Assembly (NCBI GenBank): GCA_036768485.1
Contig: JAVLUZ010000191.1
Coordinates: forward strand, 62,001-126,000
Length of the DNA stretch: 64,000 nucleotides
Direction of reading: 5' to 3'
From: Mermis nigrescens
Taxonomy: Eukaryota; Nematoda; Enoplea; Mermithida; Mermithidae
The notes beneath the pieces were generated by a model. It did not search any database, had not been told where the DNA came from, and saw nothing but the letters and a program-made list of their open reading frames with translations. A program made the translations under genes and the position numbers. Below, one piece after another: positions 13,501 to 37,893 of the stretch; position 1 is the stretch's first letter, and each line of letters opens with the position of its first letter.

Positions 13501-14284
13501 TCAATATTTTTTCGCTTTTCATGATCAGGATGATAGGGAGGGGTAAAATCGAGGATCTGTGTTCAGGGATAGGGTGAAATTCAGGTTTTTCAACAAAGTG
13601 CATCGCATTTAATAAATAACGAAATCATTTGAAAATACACTATTTCTGACCTATAAATCGCTCGGCAGTACCCAACTTGTGAACCCTCGAGCTGATCGGA
13701 CTCCATAGGTGGGCAGCACCAAACTTCTGGGATCGGGGTTGCAAGGTTTTTCAAAGGTCAAAAATGGTCTTAAAAATAATGGTATAGCGGAAAAAACACC
13801 ATTTTTCAACGTTTCTCCTTGAGTGCTATCCGTTGGCATCGAAAAATTGCGAAAAAACGAAAAAATTCTCAACAGAATTCTGGGAGATATTTCGATTCCT
13901 GGTCGGGGGGGGCGCATTCGGCCCTCTGGGGGTGCGTACCCCCACGCCCACGTGTTACCCGCTCTCACCTAACTATGTGGGTGATCGTTCCCCCACCCCA
14001 TCTGTTAATGTATACTTATGTATGCTGCTTTGCGAGATTGAAGAAAAATTTTCTTTTTGCCTTCGTACGTATGTATGTACATTCTGCCGTGTATAAGACA
14101 ATGGAATGTTTTGTTTATTCTGATTTTTTTAGAACGAATTTGCGTGGCCGACCAACAAAACGAATCTAGCGATCTTGTTCCCATAATAACAGGCGCTGCG
14201 TTGGCTGCGTTGGTTCTATTCGTATTAATAGCTTATTTGGTTGGCCGAGCTCGCGCCAAAGCGACGACTTACGAAACCATCTAA
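1229..14284 (+). CDS. LAMP1: Lysosome-associated membrane glycoprotein (LAMP1/2 type), 5'-partial, six exons
   Basis: Coding join 1229-1511, 4261-4449, 8684-8859, 9895-10177, 12442-12630, 14133-14284; phases agree at every junction and give 423 codons plus TAA. LAMPs are heavily glycosylated type I proteins of the late endosome and lysosome membrane. Seen: the second half of luminal domain 1, a Thr/Ser/Pro hinge (TTTTASPTTTSPSPTP), a complete luminal domain 2, one transmembrane helix (LVPIITGAALAALVLFVLIA) and a short cytosolic tail ending TTYETI, a YxxI-type lysosomal sorting signal like the GYQTI of vertebrate LAMP1. The paired cysteines of each domain are present (TCIRL, NSTC, YRCN, and FICE or RICV), as are many N-x-S/T sites. 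The signal peptide and the first half of domain 1 must lie left of position 1; nothing resembling them is visible in 1-1228. The LAMP family is certain; the LAMP1 versus LAMP2 label is nominal because invertebrates usually have one. Confidence 0.93.
2597..2930 (+). mobile_element. Family 5 repeat
   Basis: CATGCACCGCATGAGAATTC to TCCCCAATATTATG, with near-exact hairpin GGCGCGAAGCGCG at 2779-2791. Boundaries approximate. A CAGGGTGGCCCACAAAAATG end of another element lies just left (2513). Confidence 0.5.
3485..3892. repeat. Degenerate CCAACCAACTAGCCAA minisatellite
   Basis: About 400 bp built from AACCAACCAACTAGCC-like units of roughly 4-, 8- and 12-bp periodicity. A smaller patch of the same kind lies at 1826-1903. 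In the first LAMP intron of the window. Confidence 0.85.
4261..4449 (+). CDS. LAMP1: LAMP exon: luminal domain 1, last part
   Basis: Acceptor TTTTTTAAG before 4261, donor GTAAGC at 4450. Reads HYTVENHVDKTTGKGS through STHCYRCNSEE to VEAFLPNRTTLMD, matching the LAMP segment around SYKCNAEE. 189 nt, the same as its domain 2 partner at 12442-12630. A family 1 transposon starts 48 bp after the donor. Confidence 0.92.
4497..5251 (+). mobile_element. Family 1 hAT-like miniature element, long copy
   Basis: Starts CAGTGTTTTTTGTAC and ends GTACAAAAAAACACTG. Flanked by ATGTATGA and ATGTACGA (7 of 8). The inner block GTAGCGATTTTAGTGTGG occurs twice (about 4591 and 4907), so this copy is internally duplicated. 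Holds one exact hairpin GGCGCGAAGCGCC at 4790-4802. Confidence 0.85.
6344..6591 (+). mobile_element. Family 4 element
   Basis: CATAGGTGGGCAGCACCGAAAT to CCCATGTGTG, with weakly similar flanks ACCCTCAC and ACCCCACC. Contains poly-G/C tracts and the block CATTTTTCGACGTTTCTCATC. Confidence 0.75.
6969..7127 (+). mobile_element. Family 6 miniature element
   Basis: 159 bp, CACTGTTTTCTTTTTTTGTAC to AAAAATAAAAAAAGTG, with perfect 8-bp duplication ATTCGACT (6961-6968, 7128-7135). Very similar to 22654-22809. Confidence 0.88.
7150..8050. repeat. Tandem array of ~185-bp units
   Basis: Units recur at about 7254, 7445 and 7629 with the blocks CTTGAATCGTAGTACTTTT, GACTTATAACCGTAGATGTT and GGCAGACAAAATACAGG. 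The array is followed by GGGGTACCCAAGTA and, after the family 7 insertion, by TAGGTACGCGCTAACGCG. Confidence 0.7.
8080..8428 (+). mobile_element. Family 7 hAT-like element
   Basis: CATGGGCGTACGCAGGGGG to CCTGCGTTCGCTCCTG with perfect 8-bp duplication ATTATAGG (8072-8079, 8429-8436). A related sequence without this insertion exists at about 37207-37262. In LAMP intron before the hinge exon. Confidence 0.92.
8684..8859 (+). CDS. LAMP1: LAMP exon: end of domain 1, hinge and start of luminal domain 2
   Basis: Acceptor TTTTTAAG before 8684 gives the phase left by the 4449 donor; donor GTAATT at 8860. Reads EFICEKDQV (last cysteine of domain 1), then a run of Thr/Ser/Pro with hinge character, then AGNWTVYNDPRYTCIRLM and LNLDYKTRD, the first cysteine-bearing strand of domain 2. 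Too short to stand out as an open frame; found by homology and phase. Confidence 0.88.
9895..10177 (+). CDS. LAMP1: LAMP exon: luminal domain 2, middle part
   Basis: Acceptor GTACAATAG before 9895, donor GTAAAT at 10178. Reads EQNATARVHVPKRSVV, NSTCNVNTQTGQ, WWLTVNFTK and YYVRLDYVADAVSFPN. Clearly a duplicate of the exon at 1229-1511. Confidence 0.93.
11206..11657. repeat. Segment bounded by identical 17-bp palindromes
   Basis: CTAGGACGGCGTCCTAG occurs at 11204-11220 and 11641-11657. Related AGGACGTCGTCCT lies at 10838-10850, and half-copies at 9158-9168 and 9199-9209. Perhaps ends of an unclassified transposon. Confidence 0.5.
11965..12379 (-). mobile_element. Family 1 element, reverse orientation
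   Basis: 415 bp with perfect 8-bp duplication GTTTGGAC on both sides (11957-11964, 12380-12387). Lies in the LAMP intron just before the 12442 exon. Confidence 0.9.
12442..12630 (+). CDS. LAMP1: LAMP exon: luminal domain 2, last part
   Basis: Acceptor TGTTTTTTCAG before 12442, donor GTAAGC at 12631. Reads YAIENIVDMTSGNGS, DPTHCYRCNAEEKTEV and VEAFLPNRTAFMG. The Cys just before YRCN (THC) is an extra cysteine shared with domain 1. Confidence 0.93.
13704..13953 (+). mobile_element. Family 4 element
   Basis: CATAGGTGGGCAGCACCAAA to CCCACGCCCACGTG. No clear duplication; right end approximate. In the last LAMP intron. Confidence 0.65.
14133..14284 (+). CDS. LAMP1: LAMP terminal exon: transmembrane helix and sorting tail
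   Basis: Acceptor TGATTTTTTTAG before 14133. Reads ERICVADQQNESSD, then a hydrophobic helix with AYLVGR at its cytosolic end, then ARAKATTYETI and TAA at 14282-14284. AYLVGR and the C-terminal tyrosine motif are hallmarks of LAMP1/LAMP2. Confidence 0.95.
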
Positions 14285-14564
14285 TCAATCAATAACGTAC
14301 ATTACATACATAAGTGCGCGATGAAGTGATTCATTTTCTAACACATGTTCAATTTTTTTCGTTATTTTGATGCGGTTTGTTCAATAAGCTTAACGAGTCG
14401 AATCGGTGATGAGTGGAATTGAATCGCAACGTTCAAGTGCATGACGAGCTGTGTAATTGTATTAGGCTTAAAAGACATTCAGTTAAAGCGAGTACGGCGG
14501 TAAAAAGCTCTGCATTGCTCTCTAAGGATGACTCAACAACGTGTTTACCTGTTTCCAGACGTGC

Positions 14565-14925
14565 GTAGTGTGAGAATTCTGGGGTGTTGACATTTTGAAG
14601 TGTCTTTTTTAGTCTCAAAATGATGGATACGCATTAAAAACATAGTTTTTTGGCGTTTTTGACGACACTCTATTTTTGTAATGCATAGAAACTGAAAAAT
14701 TTCGGGAAAAATTCATAAAAAAATCGAGCGAATTGAACAAAATATAGTCAAAACATGATCATTTGGCGCGAAGCGCCGAAAATTTGACGCTTATGAGCAA
14801 ATAGATGGTTAAAAATGTTTTAAAAAGGCTCCATTTCTAAGAATTTTTAAGAAACTTTGCGAATCCTGAACCCTATAGGTTGAAAAAATTTATGGGGAAC
14901 CCTCTAGATCATGCATGCCTCTTTT
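14565..14925 (+). mobile_element. Family 5 repeat
   Basis: GAATTCTGGGG to CTCTAGATCATGCATG, exact hairpin at 14765-14777 followed by GAAAATTTGACGC. Just after the LAMP stop codon, so possibly in its 3' UTR. Confidence 0.55.
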
Positions 14926-15156
14926 TGTTGGACGCTGGAATTATTTATACATGGAATCCTGGTCCAAATCGGCGTTTCACGCGAGTTTCATGTAAAAATG
15001 CGCCTTTTTTATTTATTGTTTGAATGTCTTTTATTCTAGTATTTTGTTTTTCGGCTGCAGATTCAGCAGAGGTTAATAGATCTTCCTTCGAATAGTCCGA
15101 CAAAAATTCTTGCTAATTTAGTCTCGTATTAGCACTAATTCAGAATCAGTTCAGAC

Positions 15157-15740
15157 CAGTGGCGGATCTAGGAATTTCTAGGGGAGTACCCAAATTTTTC
15201 CGAAAACAGTCAAAAATTGGTCCAAAAATTTGCCCTTCAAGCGCGCAATAGCGTTTATTCGGTGTTTTACATCGTGTACCTTCATTCAAAATCATAAAGC
15301 AACATTTTTTCAAAAAAAAATTTTGAAATTTTTGACAATTTTGCGCAAAAAGTCATTAATTTTCTTTGACTTTTGCAAAAATCTAGCGCGAAGCGCCCGA
15401 AAATCTATAAAATTTAGATGGAAGGACGTTTAAAAGCTCGATTTACTGCATGCGGAAGAAAATTTTTGGTTGAAAATGGAAGAAACCATGCTGAAATAGC
15501 CGTATCTGCAATTGAAATTGTTTTGAAACCTATTCCATGGACAAAAAATGGCTTCCAAGTGGCCAAGGAGGTAAATAAATGTCATTAATAGATATTATTC
15601 GGCGAATAGCGCCGGAAAGTTTTAAGAAATTACGGTCGACGATGGCCAAAAATTATTGCAAATCACATATCCACTCTATCTCGCCAAATATTTTTGGCCA
15701 ATGGGGAGCAGCCAGCCGCTTCCCCCCAAGTCCGCCTCTG
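15157..15740 (+). mobile_element. Family 2 element
   Basis: 584 bp, CAGTGGCGGATCTAGGAATT to GTCCGCCTCTG, flanked by GTTCAGAC and ATTCAGAC (7 of 8). Hairpin variant AGCGCGAAGCGCC at 15385-15397. Intergenic between LAMP and GRTP1. Confidence 0.85.
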
Positions 15741-16570
15741 ATTCAGACTTGCAGTTGAGGAACTGACGTTGAAAGTCTTAGAAGGAATCGGGGCAGAATT
15801 TTTCGAGGAAAATATTTAAAGCAGCGGTAAGGTTGAAAATTGACAAAAATCGAAAATTTTTTGTAAACCTGCTTAGAAAACGCAAATGTCCGTGATAAGG
15901 ACCTGTTCTGCTAGGATCCTTAATTTCACCCTTCACGGGCGTTATTGACCTTATGCACTCGTGCATTAAATGCTTGCAAGCTTATTGCCGTTCTAACTTG
16001 TATTTATTACGAATGCGTTGGTTGTAAGCTAAATTATTCCGTAGCTTCGTTTATGAGATTGTTACCTAAACTTGCGATGCCTTATATAAATATAATTCGT
16101 TAAAGTGTTAATTATAACGCATTCGTTCGAGCGAACTGCATTGCTCCTTAAAATTTTCTAATATATGTAACGTCTTCCTGCTTTTGCTTAATCCATGACG
16201 TGTAAAAGCTGCGTTTACGCATGTATGATCGAAATTCGTGCTAAAAGCATTTTCGAAGATTTTTTTAGTCTCTTGATCATTATATCTAACATACTTAATA
16301 TAGACTTAGTTTTGAATGCTCTTCATTTCTTAAATTGCTTAGAAATTGTATCACTCGAATTAATGTACATATTTATATTTATCCTCACTTCGCCTTATCT
16401 AATTTCTTATGGTTTGATGTATGATGTATGTAAGCTTTTAACGTTCATTACGTCTTATAATCACATTATTTGAGACTTACGATTGTATTATTGTTTATCA
16501 TGAATAAAATTACACGGTGTGTGCTCGAATCTGTTTAGAACTGATGCGACAGCATTCTACATGTCTATTG

Positions 16571-17210
16571 CAGGGCCGTATTTAGGGGCGGCCGTCCTCC
16601 CCCTTGACTTAAAATCTTCAAACTTCTGGCGCTTCGCACCGGATGTGAAGCATTTTTCATATTTTGGCTCAAGCGCGACCACAAAATGACATTTTTTATA
16701 GCCATTTAAGTAATAGAATTTTTTGAAAAGTTCGGATTTTATGATATTAATGGATAGAGCATATCAACAATGCGATTTTTGCGAGCCCACTTACTTGGCC
16801 GAATCTTGTGTACTGGTCTGATATATTGTATGCTTCCTACGCTTTCTTTCGATCTATGTTTAACCTAAAACAGTGATCAGCTTGATGCATTATGTTCGAG
16901 ATAGATATGTAGAGCGTGCAACTTATAGTCTTATTCATTTGTTCGATAGATTTAATGTGATTACAAAAGTGTTTAGGCGACTGGTAATGATATTTCACTA
17001 TACATCGAGTATGATTTGCAACGTCCACCGGCGACACTGCATCCGATTTACAAACTATTTTTCAAGTCTAATTTTTGTGATAAAAATGAAACAGACAATA
17101 GTATCGTGCACCCTATATATATTTATAATGCACTGCCCCAGCGAACATATCCCGAAATATAGGGTCACCATACTTTGGACCCCCTTAAAAAAATCCTGCG
17201 TACGCCCCTG
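16571..17210 (+). mobile_element. Mosaic: family 3 left end and family 7 right end
   Basis: Left end CAGGGCCGTATTTAGGGG is family 3; right end CCTGCGTACGCCCCTG at 17210 is family 7. The outer flanks do not match, so this is two broken elements or a recombinant, with about 350 bp of unassigned sequence between. Confidence 0.5.
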
Positions 17211-17864
17211 CATAGGTATCTCTATGCCATGATTCCGTCTTAACGAGTTGCATTAATGCTATGTGAATGTAGCGGCCTGAAACTGGGTGGGAATAGTCAC
17301 TCTTACGTTAGAGGTTAAATGGTCTTATATTTTCTGCCCAAAAAGGACTTAAAAACCTCATTTCTTGTCCCAAAGTTGGGAGGAGGCGGGTGAAAATTGG
17401 CTTTTGGGGGCACGGAGGAAGACCGACTTTAAGTGTGGAAATCTCATATCGTACATGCATGGGCAAAATCCATCGCACTCTCAAGAAATAGACAACCAAA
17501 AGACTCAACCTCGCCTGAGGGCATGTAGCGTGATAATTGTCTGATAGTTGCTTAAATCTTTTTTAGGCAAATTATTCATCAATATCAGCAGAAATGCATG
17601 AGATTATAGCAAACTTATGTGCCTTTATATAGCTTGCAACTCACTGTCGGGCAATTAATCATTTTTCAAGCCTATTACTCGAATTTGATTAAAGTTGCTT
17701 GGAATTGTGTATCATTACTTCTAATTAGACTTGCTTTATGGCCGTAGAAAGTGCGATCTGTAAGTTACTGTGCTCTTGAATCGATCATCGCTGCTGTTGC
17801 TCACGCGCCTGTCATTCTGCTGCAGTTTGCATTAGCGGCATTGTCATTGAAGATTGTGAACTTC

Positions 17865-33972
<16,108 letters not shown>

Positions 33973-34247
33973 TAGGCTAATCAGAACATTTGCGATAGCA
34001 AAACGTGCCTTATTGATCTTATCATTTTTATTATGATGAAATGTGCTAAATGTAGAAAAGATTAAGTAGGTAACTAGTCATAATTTTATTTGTGATGTCT
34101 TATAAATCATAGTTGAGATTAGTAGCATTGTGAAGCGCTTAGTAGTACCTACCTACGTCATCATAAACAGTATATATTTTGAAGTCAAATTATGGTTCGT
34201 GAGGTAATTTATCTTCGCAAAATAATTGTTCTATCCTGGCTGACGAG

Positions 34248-34479
34248 CATAGGTGGGCGGCAACAGAGTTCTAAGGGTGCAAGATTTTCAAAGTTATAAA
34301 TGGTCTTAAAAATGATGGTATGGCGAAAAACAACATTTTTCAACGTTTCTCATCGAGCACTATCCATTGGCATCAAACAACTGCGAAAAAAAACAAAAGA
34401 ATTTCAAAAAATTGAATTCTGGGGGGACATTTTGGTTCCTAGGGAGGTGCATACCCCCAAACCCCCATGCCCAGGTATG
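34248..34479 (+). mobile_element. Family 4 element
   Basis: CATAGGTGGGCGGCAAC to CATGCCCAGGTATG with perfect 8-bp duplication CTGACGAG. Intergenic, after GRTP1. Confidence 0.88.
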
Positions 34480-35223
34480 CTGACGAGTGGACGACTTATA
34501 GACGCTCCTGATCGTTTATCGTTTTTTGGATGACTGGGTTCAGCTGCTGAAATAAATGGGAGTGATGAAGCGAACCTTAAGTAGATAGGCACGTACATAT
34601 GTACATAAGTACAGACATGGACGTGGGGTCTGTACGACGGTTGATACCACACATGGGCGTGGGGGTTTCTGGACCCCGGAATCTGAAAGATTCCCCAAAA
34701 ATCGGTGGACCTCCAGAAAATGTTTACCCAGTCTTTATTTTGGAAAAAACCATACGAAGGTAGCCACAAAATGCATTATCAGCAAAGTTAGTTTTTAGTC
34801 GAAAATTAGTATACGTGAAAACCACAAACTCGTGCAGGGAAAGGCTTAAGGGTGGAGGAAGGCTGCTCCCCTTTGGCCCAGCTGGCGAAATGATGAATAC
34901 TAGATCTAGTGATTTTTGAATTACTGTTTATTGTAATTCTTTTCCAAGGCTTCGCGCCGAATAATATCATGTCTAGTCAGCTTTATTTACTTTTTTGACG
35001 GCCTGAAAACCATATTCGTGCATCAAAATAGGTGTTTTTAGCAGCAAACATTTTCACATGACTTGAGATAAATTTTTAGCAAAAACAACTATTACAGCAT
35101 ATTTCTCATTTTTCAGCACGAGTTCTTAGAATTTTCGACGCTTCGCGCCAGATGTTTCAGCAGGCGTGTATAGATGTTTGTGCACAAATAGAAGAATGAT
35201 TGAAATAGGTACCAGTCTATCTA

Positions 35224-35368
35224 TAGTCTGTTTCACATAACTTCGTGCATAAATTCTAATTTTCATCGGCAGCAAGTCGAGGATTACGCAATGCTATAAT
35301 CACAATCTGTCAGTTTATTGTCAGACACAGTTTTGAAATTTATGACCGAAGATGTGTGAAACGGACTA
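35224..35368. mobile_element. TA-flanked MITE with TAGTCYGTTTCAC ends
   Basis: 145 bp, TAGTCTGTTTCACATAAC to GTGTGAAACGGACTA between TA dinucleotides. Same family as 60853-61046 and probably the degraded pair of ends at 38174-38260. Confidence 0.75.
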
Positions 35369-35509
35369 TAAACGTTGTGTTACCTAAATCAGTCAGTAAA
35401 TTTATTGATGGATAAGTTGCTGCATGAAATGCTACAGGCGAACAACACGGAAAACAAGATTCTTCTTTCACATCAATGTCCACACTGCAAATAAGAGAAT
35501 TCTTACCCG

Positions 35510-35935
35510 ATTCGTTATCCTGATGTTACGAAGAATAGTTTACAAAATTTCCTTCTACAGCGTTGTGAAAAGAAAAATTATTTTCTGTGTAAAGTGCACA
35601 ACAATTGAGTCAAAGAAAGTCGAAAGCTAAAATCACAATCCTGATGTTATGTAGAACAGTTCGTGGAAAAGTTTACCCTGTACAATCTCCTGAATCTAAA
35701 ATTAATCTTCAGTGTAAACTTTGCACAACTACTAATTGTAAAGAAAATTGCAGTCAAGTTCACAATCATGATGTGACGAAGAAATACTGACATGTTCCGG
35801 ATATTTAAAAAAATTGACCTTTGGCATTGCTCTTTGACTTGAGTACGTCTCCAGACTTTACACAACCGCTTAATGTAGAGAATGTGTAATGCCAGACTCG
35901 TAATCCTGATGTTACGAATAAATAAAATTTTCGAA
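35510..35935. repeat. Tandem units with CCTGATGTTACGAAGAA, ~125-bp period
   Basis: The block recurs at about 35518, 35640, 35767 and 35900 with changes. Possibly a diverged relative of the neighbouring ~180-bp array. No gene seen. Confidence 0.55.
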
Positions 35936-36281
35936 AATGGACTCTCCACAAGGTTCTAAGAGCAAAATAAATGACTCGTGTAAAGTACTTAACGCCTCTA
36001 TTGAGTGCAAACTAATTTTTCTAATGGAATGCTTGATGTTTTTTCAACCAGAATTAGCAGTTTGCACCTCAAGAAATAAGACAATATTGAATTTACGCAT
36101 CCAACTGCGATGTAGTTTCCTCCGAATATTCTGTTTTTACATTAGCTCGAACATCCTTATCCATAATCGGACAAGTTGGCAGACAAAATAATTGCAAAAA
36201 TGTTATTTTTCCCTACAAAATTGGATCTTCACACCTCCAGAATTGACTAAGCATCGAACGTAAAGAAACGCGACCAATGCG

Positions 36282-36436
36282 CAGTGGCGGTAGGATTTTC
36301 CTAAAGGGGGGGGCGGAACCCTGACTTGAGCGGAAAAATTAGCCGTTTTAACCCGAAAATCGCTCAAAAATGCTCAATTTTTCGCACTTTTTTGGGCCAA
36401 TGGGGGGGGGGCGGCCCTCCCCTAAATCTGCCCCTG
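36282..36436 (+). mobile_element. Family 2 element, 155-bp deletion derivative
   Basis: CAGTGGCGGTAGGATTTTCC to AAATCTGCCCCTG with perfect 8-bp duplication CCAATGCG. The centre, including the hairpin, is deleted. Confidence 0.9.
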
Positions 36437-36439
36437 CCA

Positions 36440-37262
36440 ATGCGGAGTGTAGCCCTTGAAATATGCTTCATTTTTAGAACAAATAGCACGATCCGATTTA
36501 TAACCGGAGGTGTCAGGCAAAAAAGGCGCGAAAAACATGATTTTATCCTAGTTTAAACTTTACGCCTTCAGAACTAGCTCTGTATTAAGTTTAGAGAAAA
36601 GTATCTAAATAAGATGTGTGAGTTGTGACCCTTGAGACGTAGTTTATTTTTAAAATACTTCGCAGATCCGGAGATTTGTCAAACTCAGCGAAGGCAAAAA
36701 CGTTTTTTCATCCACCTTTAGAGTTTAAACCTTAAAATGTTAGAACATAGCTCCGTATTGGCTTTATACAAGCGCGGTCAAGTTCGGCGTATAGCCTTAA
36801 AAACGTAGCACTTTTTCAACAAAAAGACTTGCGGACTCTCAAGGACAAGTTGAAAGACATAACGATGTTGGAATCGCGACCAAAATTGTTTTTCACCTCC
36901 AGATTTTCACTCTTTACATTCTTACATGAGAAGTAATGCAAACTTCGAAAAATAAGAAGCTTTTAGAGAATTTTAGGCACTACAGTTCCTTATCACCAAA
37001 TTTTATTAGACATTAATACGGAATTATCTTAAAATTGCCCTGGAAAACCTTCCCATATTATAATGTTAAACAACAACTTTACGCGCACACCACGAGAGAC
37101 CCGTGTTGAGTGTGAAGAAAAAAGAGCTAATAATCTGTTTATTTATCCATCTTCTAAAAAAATCGCACCTTCTAGATGTGACCCGTTATAGCTGTAGAGG
37201 TTATTCATATGTAAGGGGTACCCAAGTACATATATGTAGGTACGCGCTAACACGCTACCTAT
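36440..37262. repeat. Second copy of the ~180-bp tandem array
   Basis: Units at about 36454, 36630 and 36800 share CTTGAAAYRTRG and GATTTATAACCGGAGGTGT blocks with 7150-8050, and the array ends with the same GGGGTACCCAAGTA and TAGGTACGCGCTAACACG tail. Between GRTP1 and PNPT1. Confidence 0.65.
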
Positions 37263-37398
37263 GATTATGCAGCTTATGTACGCCGACAGACAAACGATGA
37301 AGAAATGCAAAATAAATAAACACCTATGGTGTTTTCGCTGTTTAAAACAGCACACACTACGAGTTACTCCAGCTGAATCTTAAAGCGGCAATGCGTAT

Positions 37399-37404
37399 TT
37401 TATT
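37399..37404 (-). promoter_or_regulatory. PNPT1: Candidate PNPT1 polyadenylation signal
   Basis: AATAAA on the minus strand about 160 nt after the PNPT1 stop. It is the nearest canonical hexamer downstream. No transcript evidence. Confidence 0.45.
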
Positions 37405-37564
37405 TGCGAAGCATGTCTGCATGCCTAATAAATCCAAGTTCAAAACAGACGCATCAAATCAGCATAATGTACGAAAACAAGTTACGCGCTTACACGATGA
37501 TTAGAAATATGGTACGTACGTACATATATCAGAATAAACTGTGACTGTCCATTCAATGTACATC

Positions 37565-37893
37565 TCATGATTGTCCGTTTGCCTTCTTTGTCCAAGGCGA
37601 CTTGACTGAAAAGTCTTCACTCGTACTACTGGAATCGATGGCCGATATTTTCTTAATTTGCTCAGCACTTTCGAACAAATCGTTCGACTTTGAAAGCGAG
37701 GCTGTCGTTTGGAGCAATATCTTTCTCGATAATCTTATTCGACCCGAGGTCGGCTCCCGTCCAAAATATTTCACCATCAAATCTTGACCAATTTGCAAAT
37801 TTAATGCGCTCGGATGCCTGACGTTTCGGACATCCAGTTGAGAATTAGGAATGAAGATCGGATCAGAGTCGGGCGAAAGAGTGACACAAACAC
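37565..37893 (-). CDS. PNPT1: PNPT1 terminal exon (S1 domain and C-terminus)
   Basis: Acceptor CACATTTCTAG. Reads [40 protein letters not shown] and [11 protein letters not shown], then a Ser-rich tail ending KKANGQS and TGA at 37567-37565. A family 4 element (37944-38156) sits 50 bp before the acceptor. Confidence 0.93.

Larger units (their letters stand above)
14285..17864. other. Intergenic region between LAMP and GRTP1
   Basis: Holds a family 5 repeat, a family 2 element and the family 3/7 mosaic. AATAAA at 16503-16508 is the first clear polyadenylation hexamer after the LAMP stop, but it is 2.2 kb away. I see no gene here. Confidence 0.6.
33973..37564. other. Intergenic region between the convergent GRTP1 and PNPT1 genes
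   Basis: Contains a family 4 element, a TA-flanked MITE, two tandem-repeat arrays and a short family 2 element. No conserved coding exon was recognised on either strand. Confidence 0.6.
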
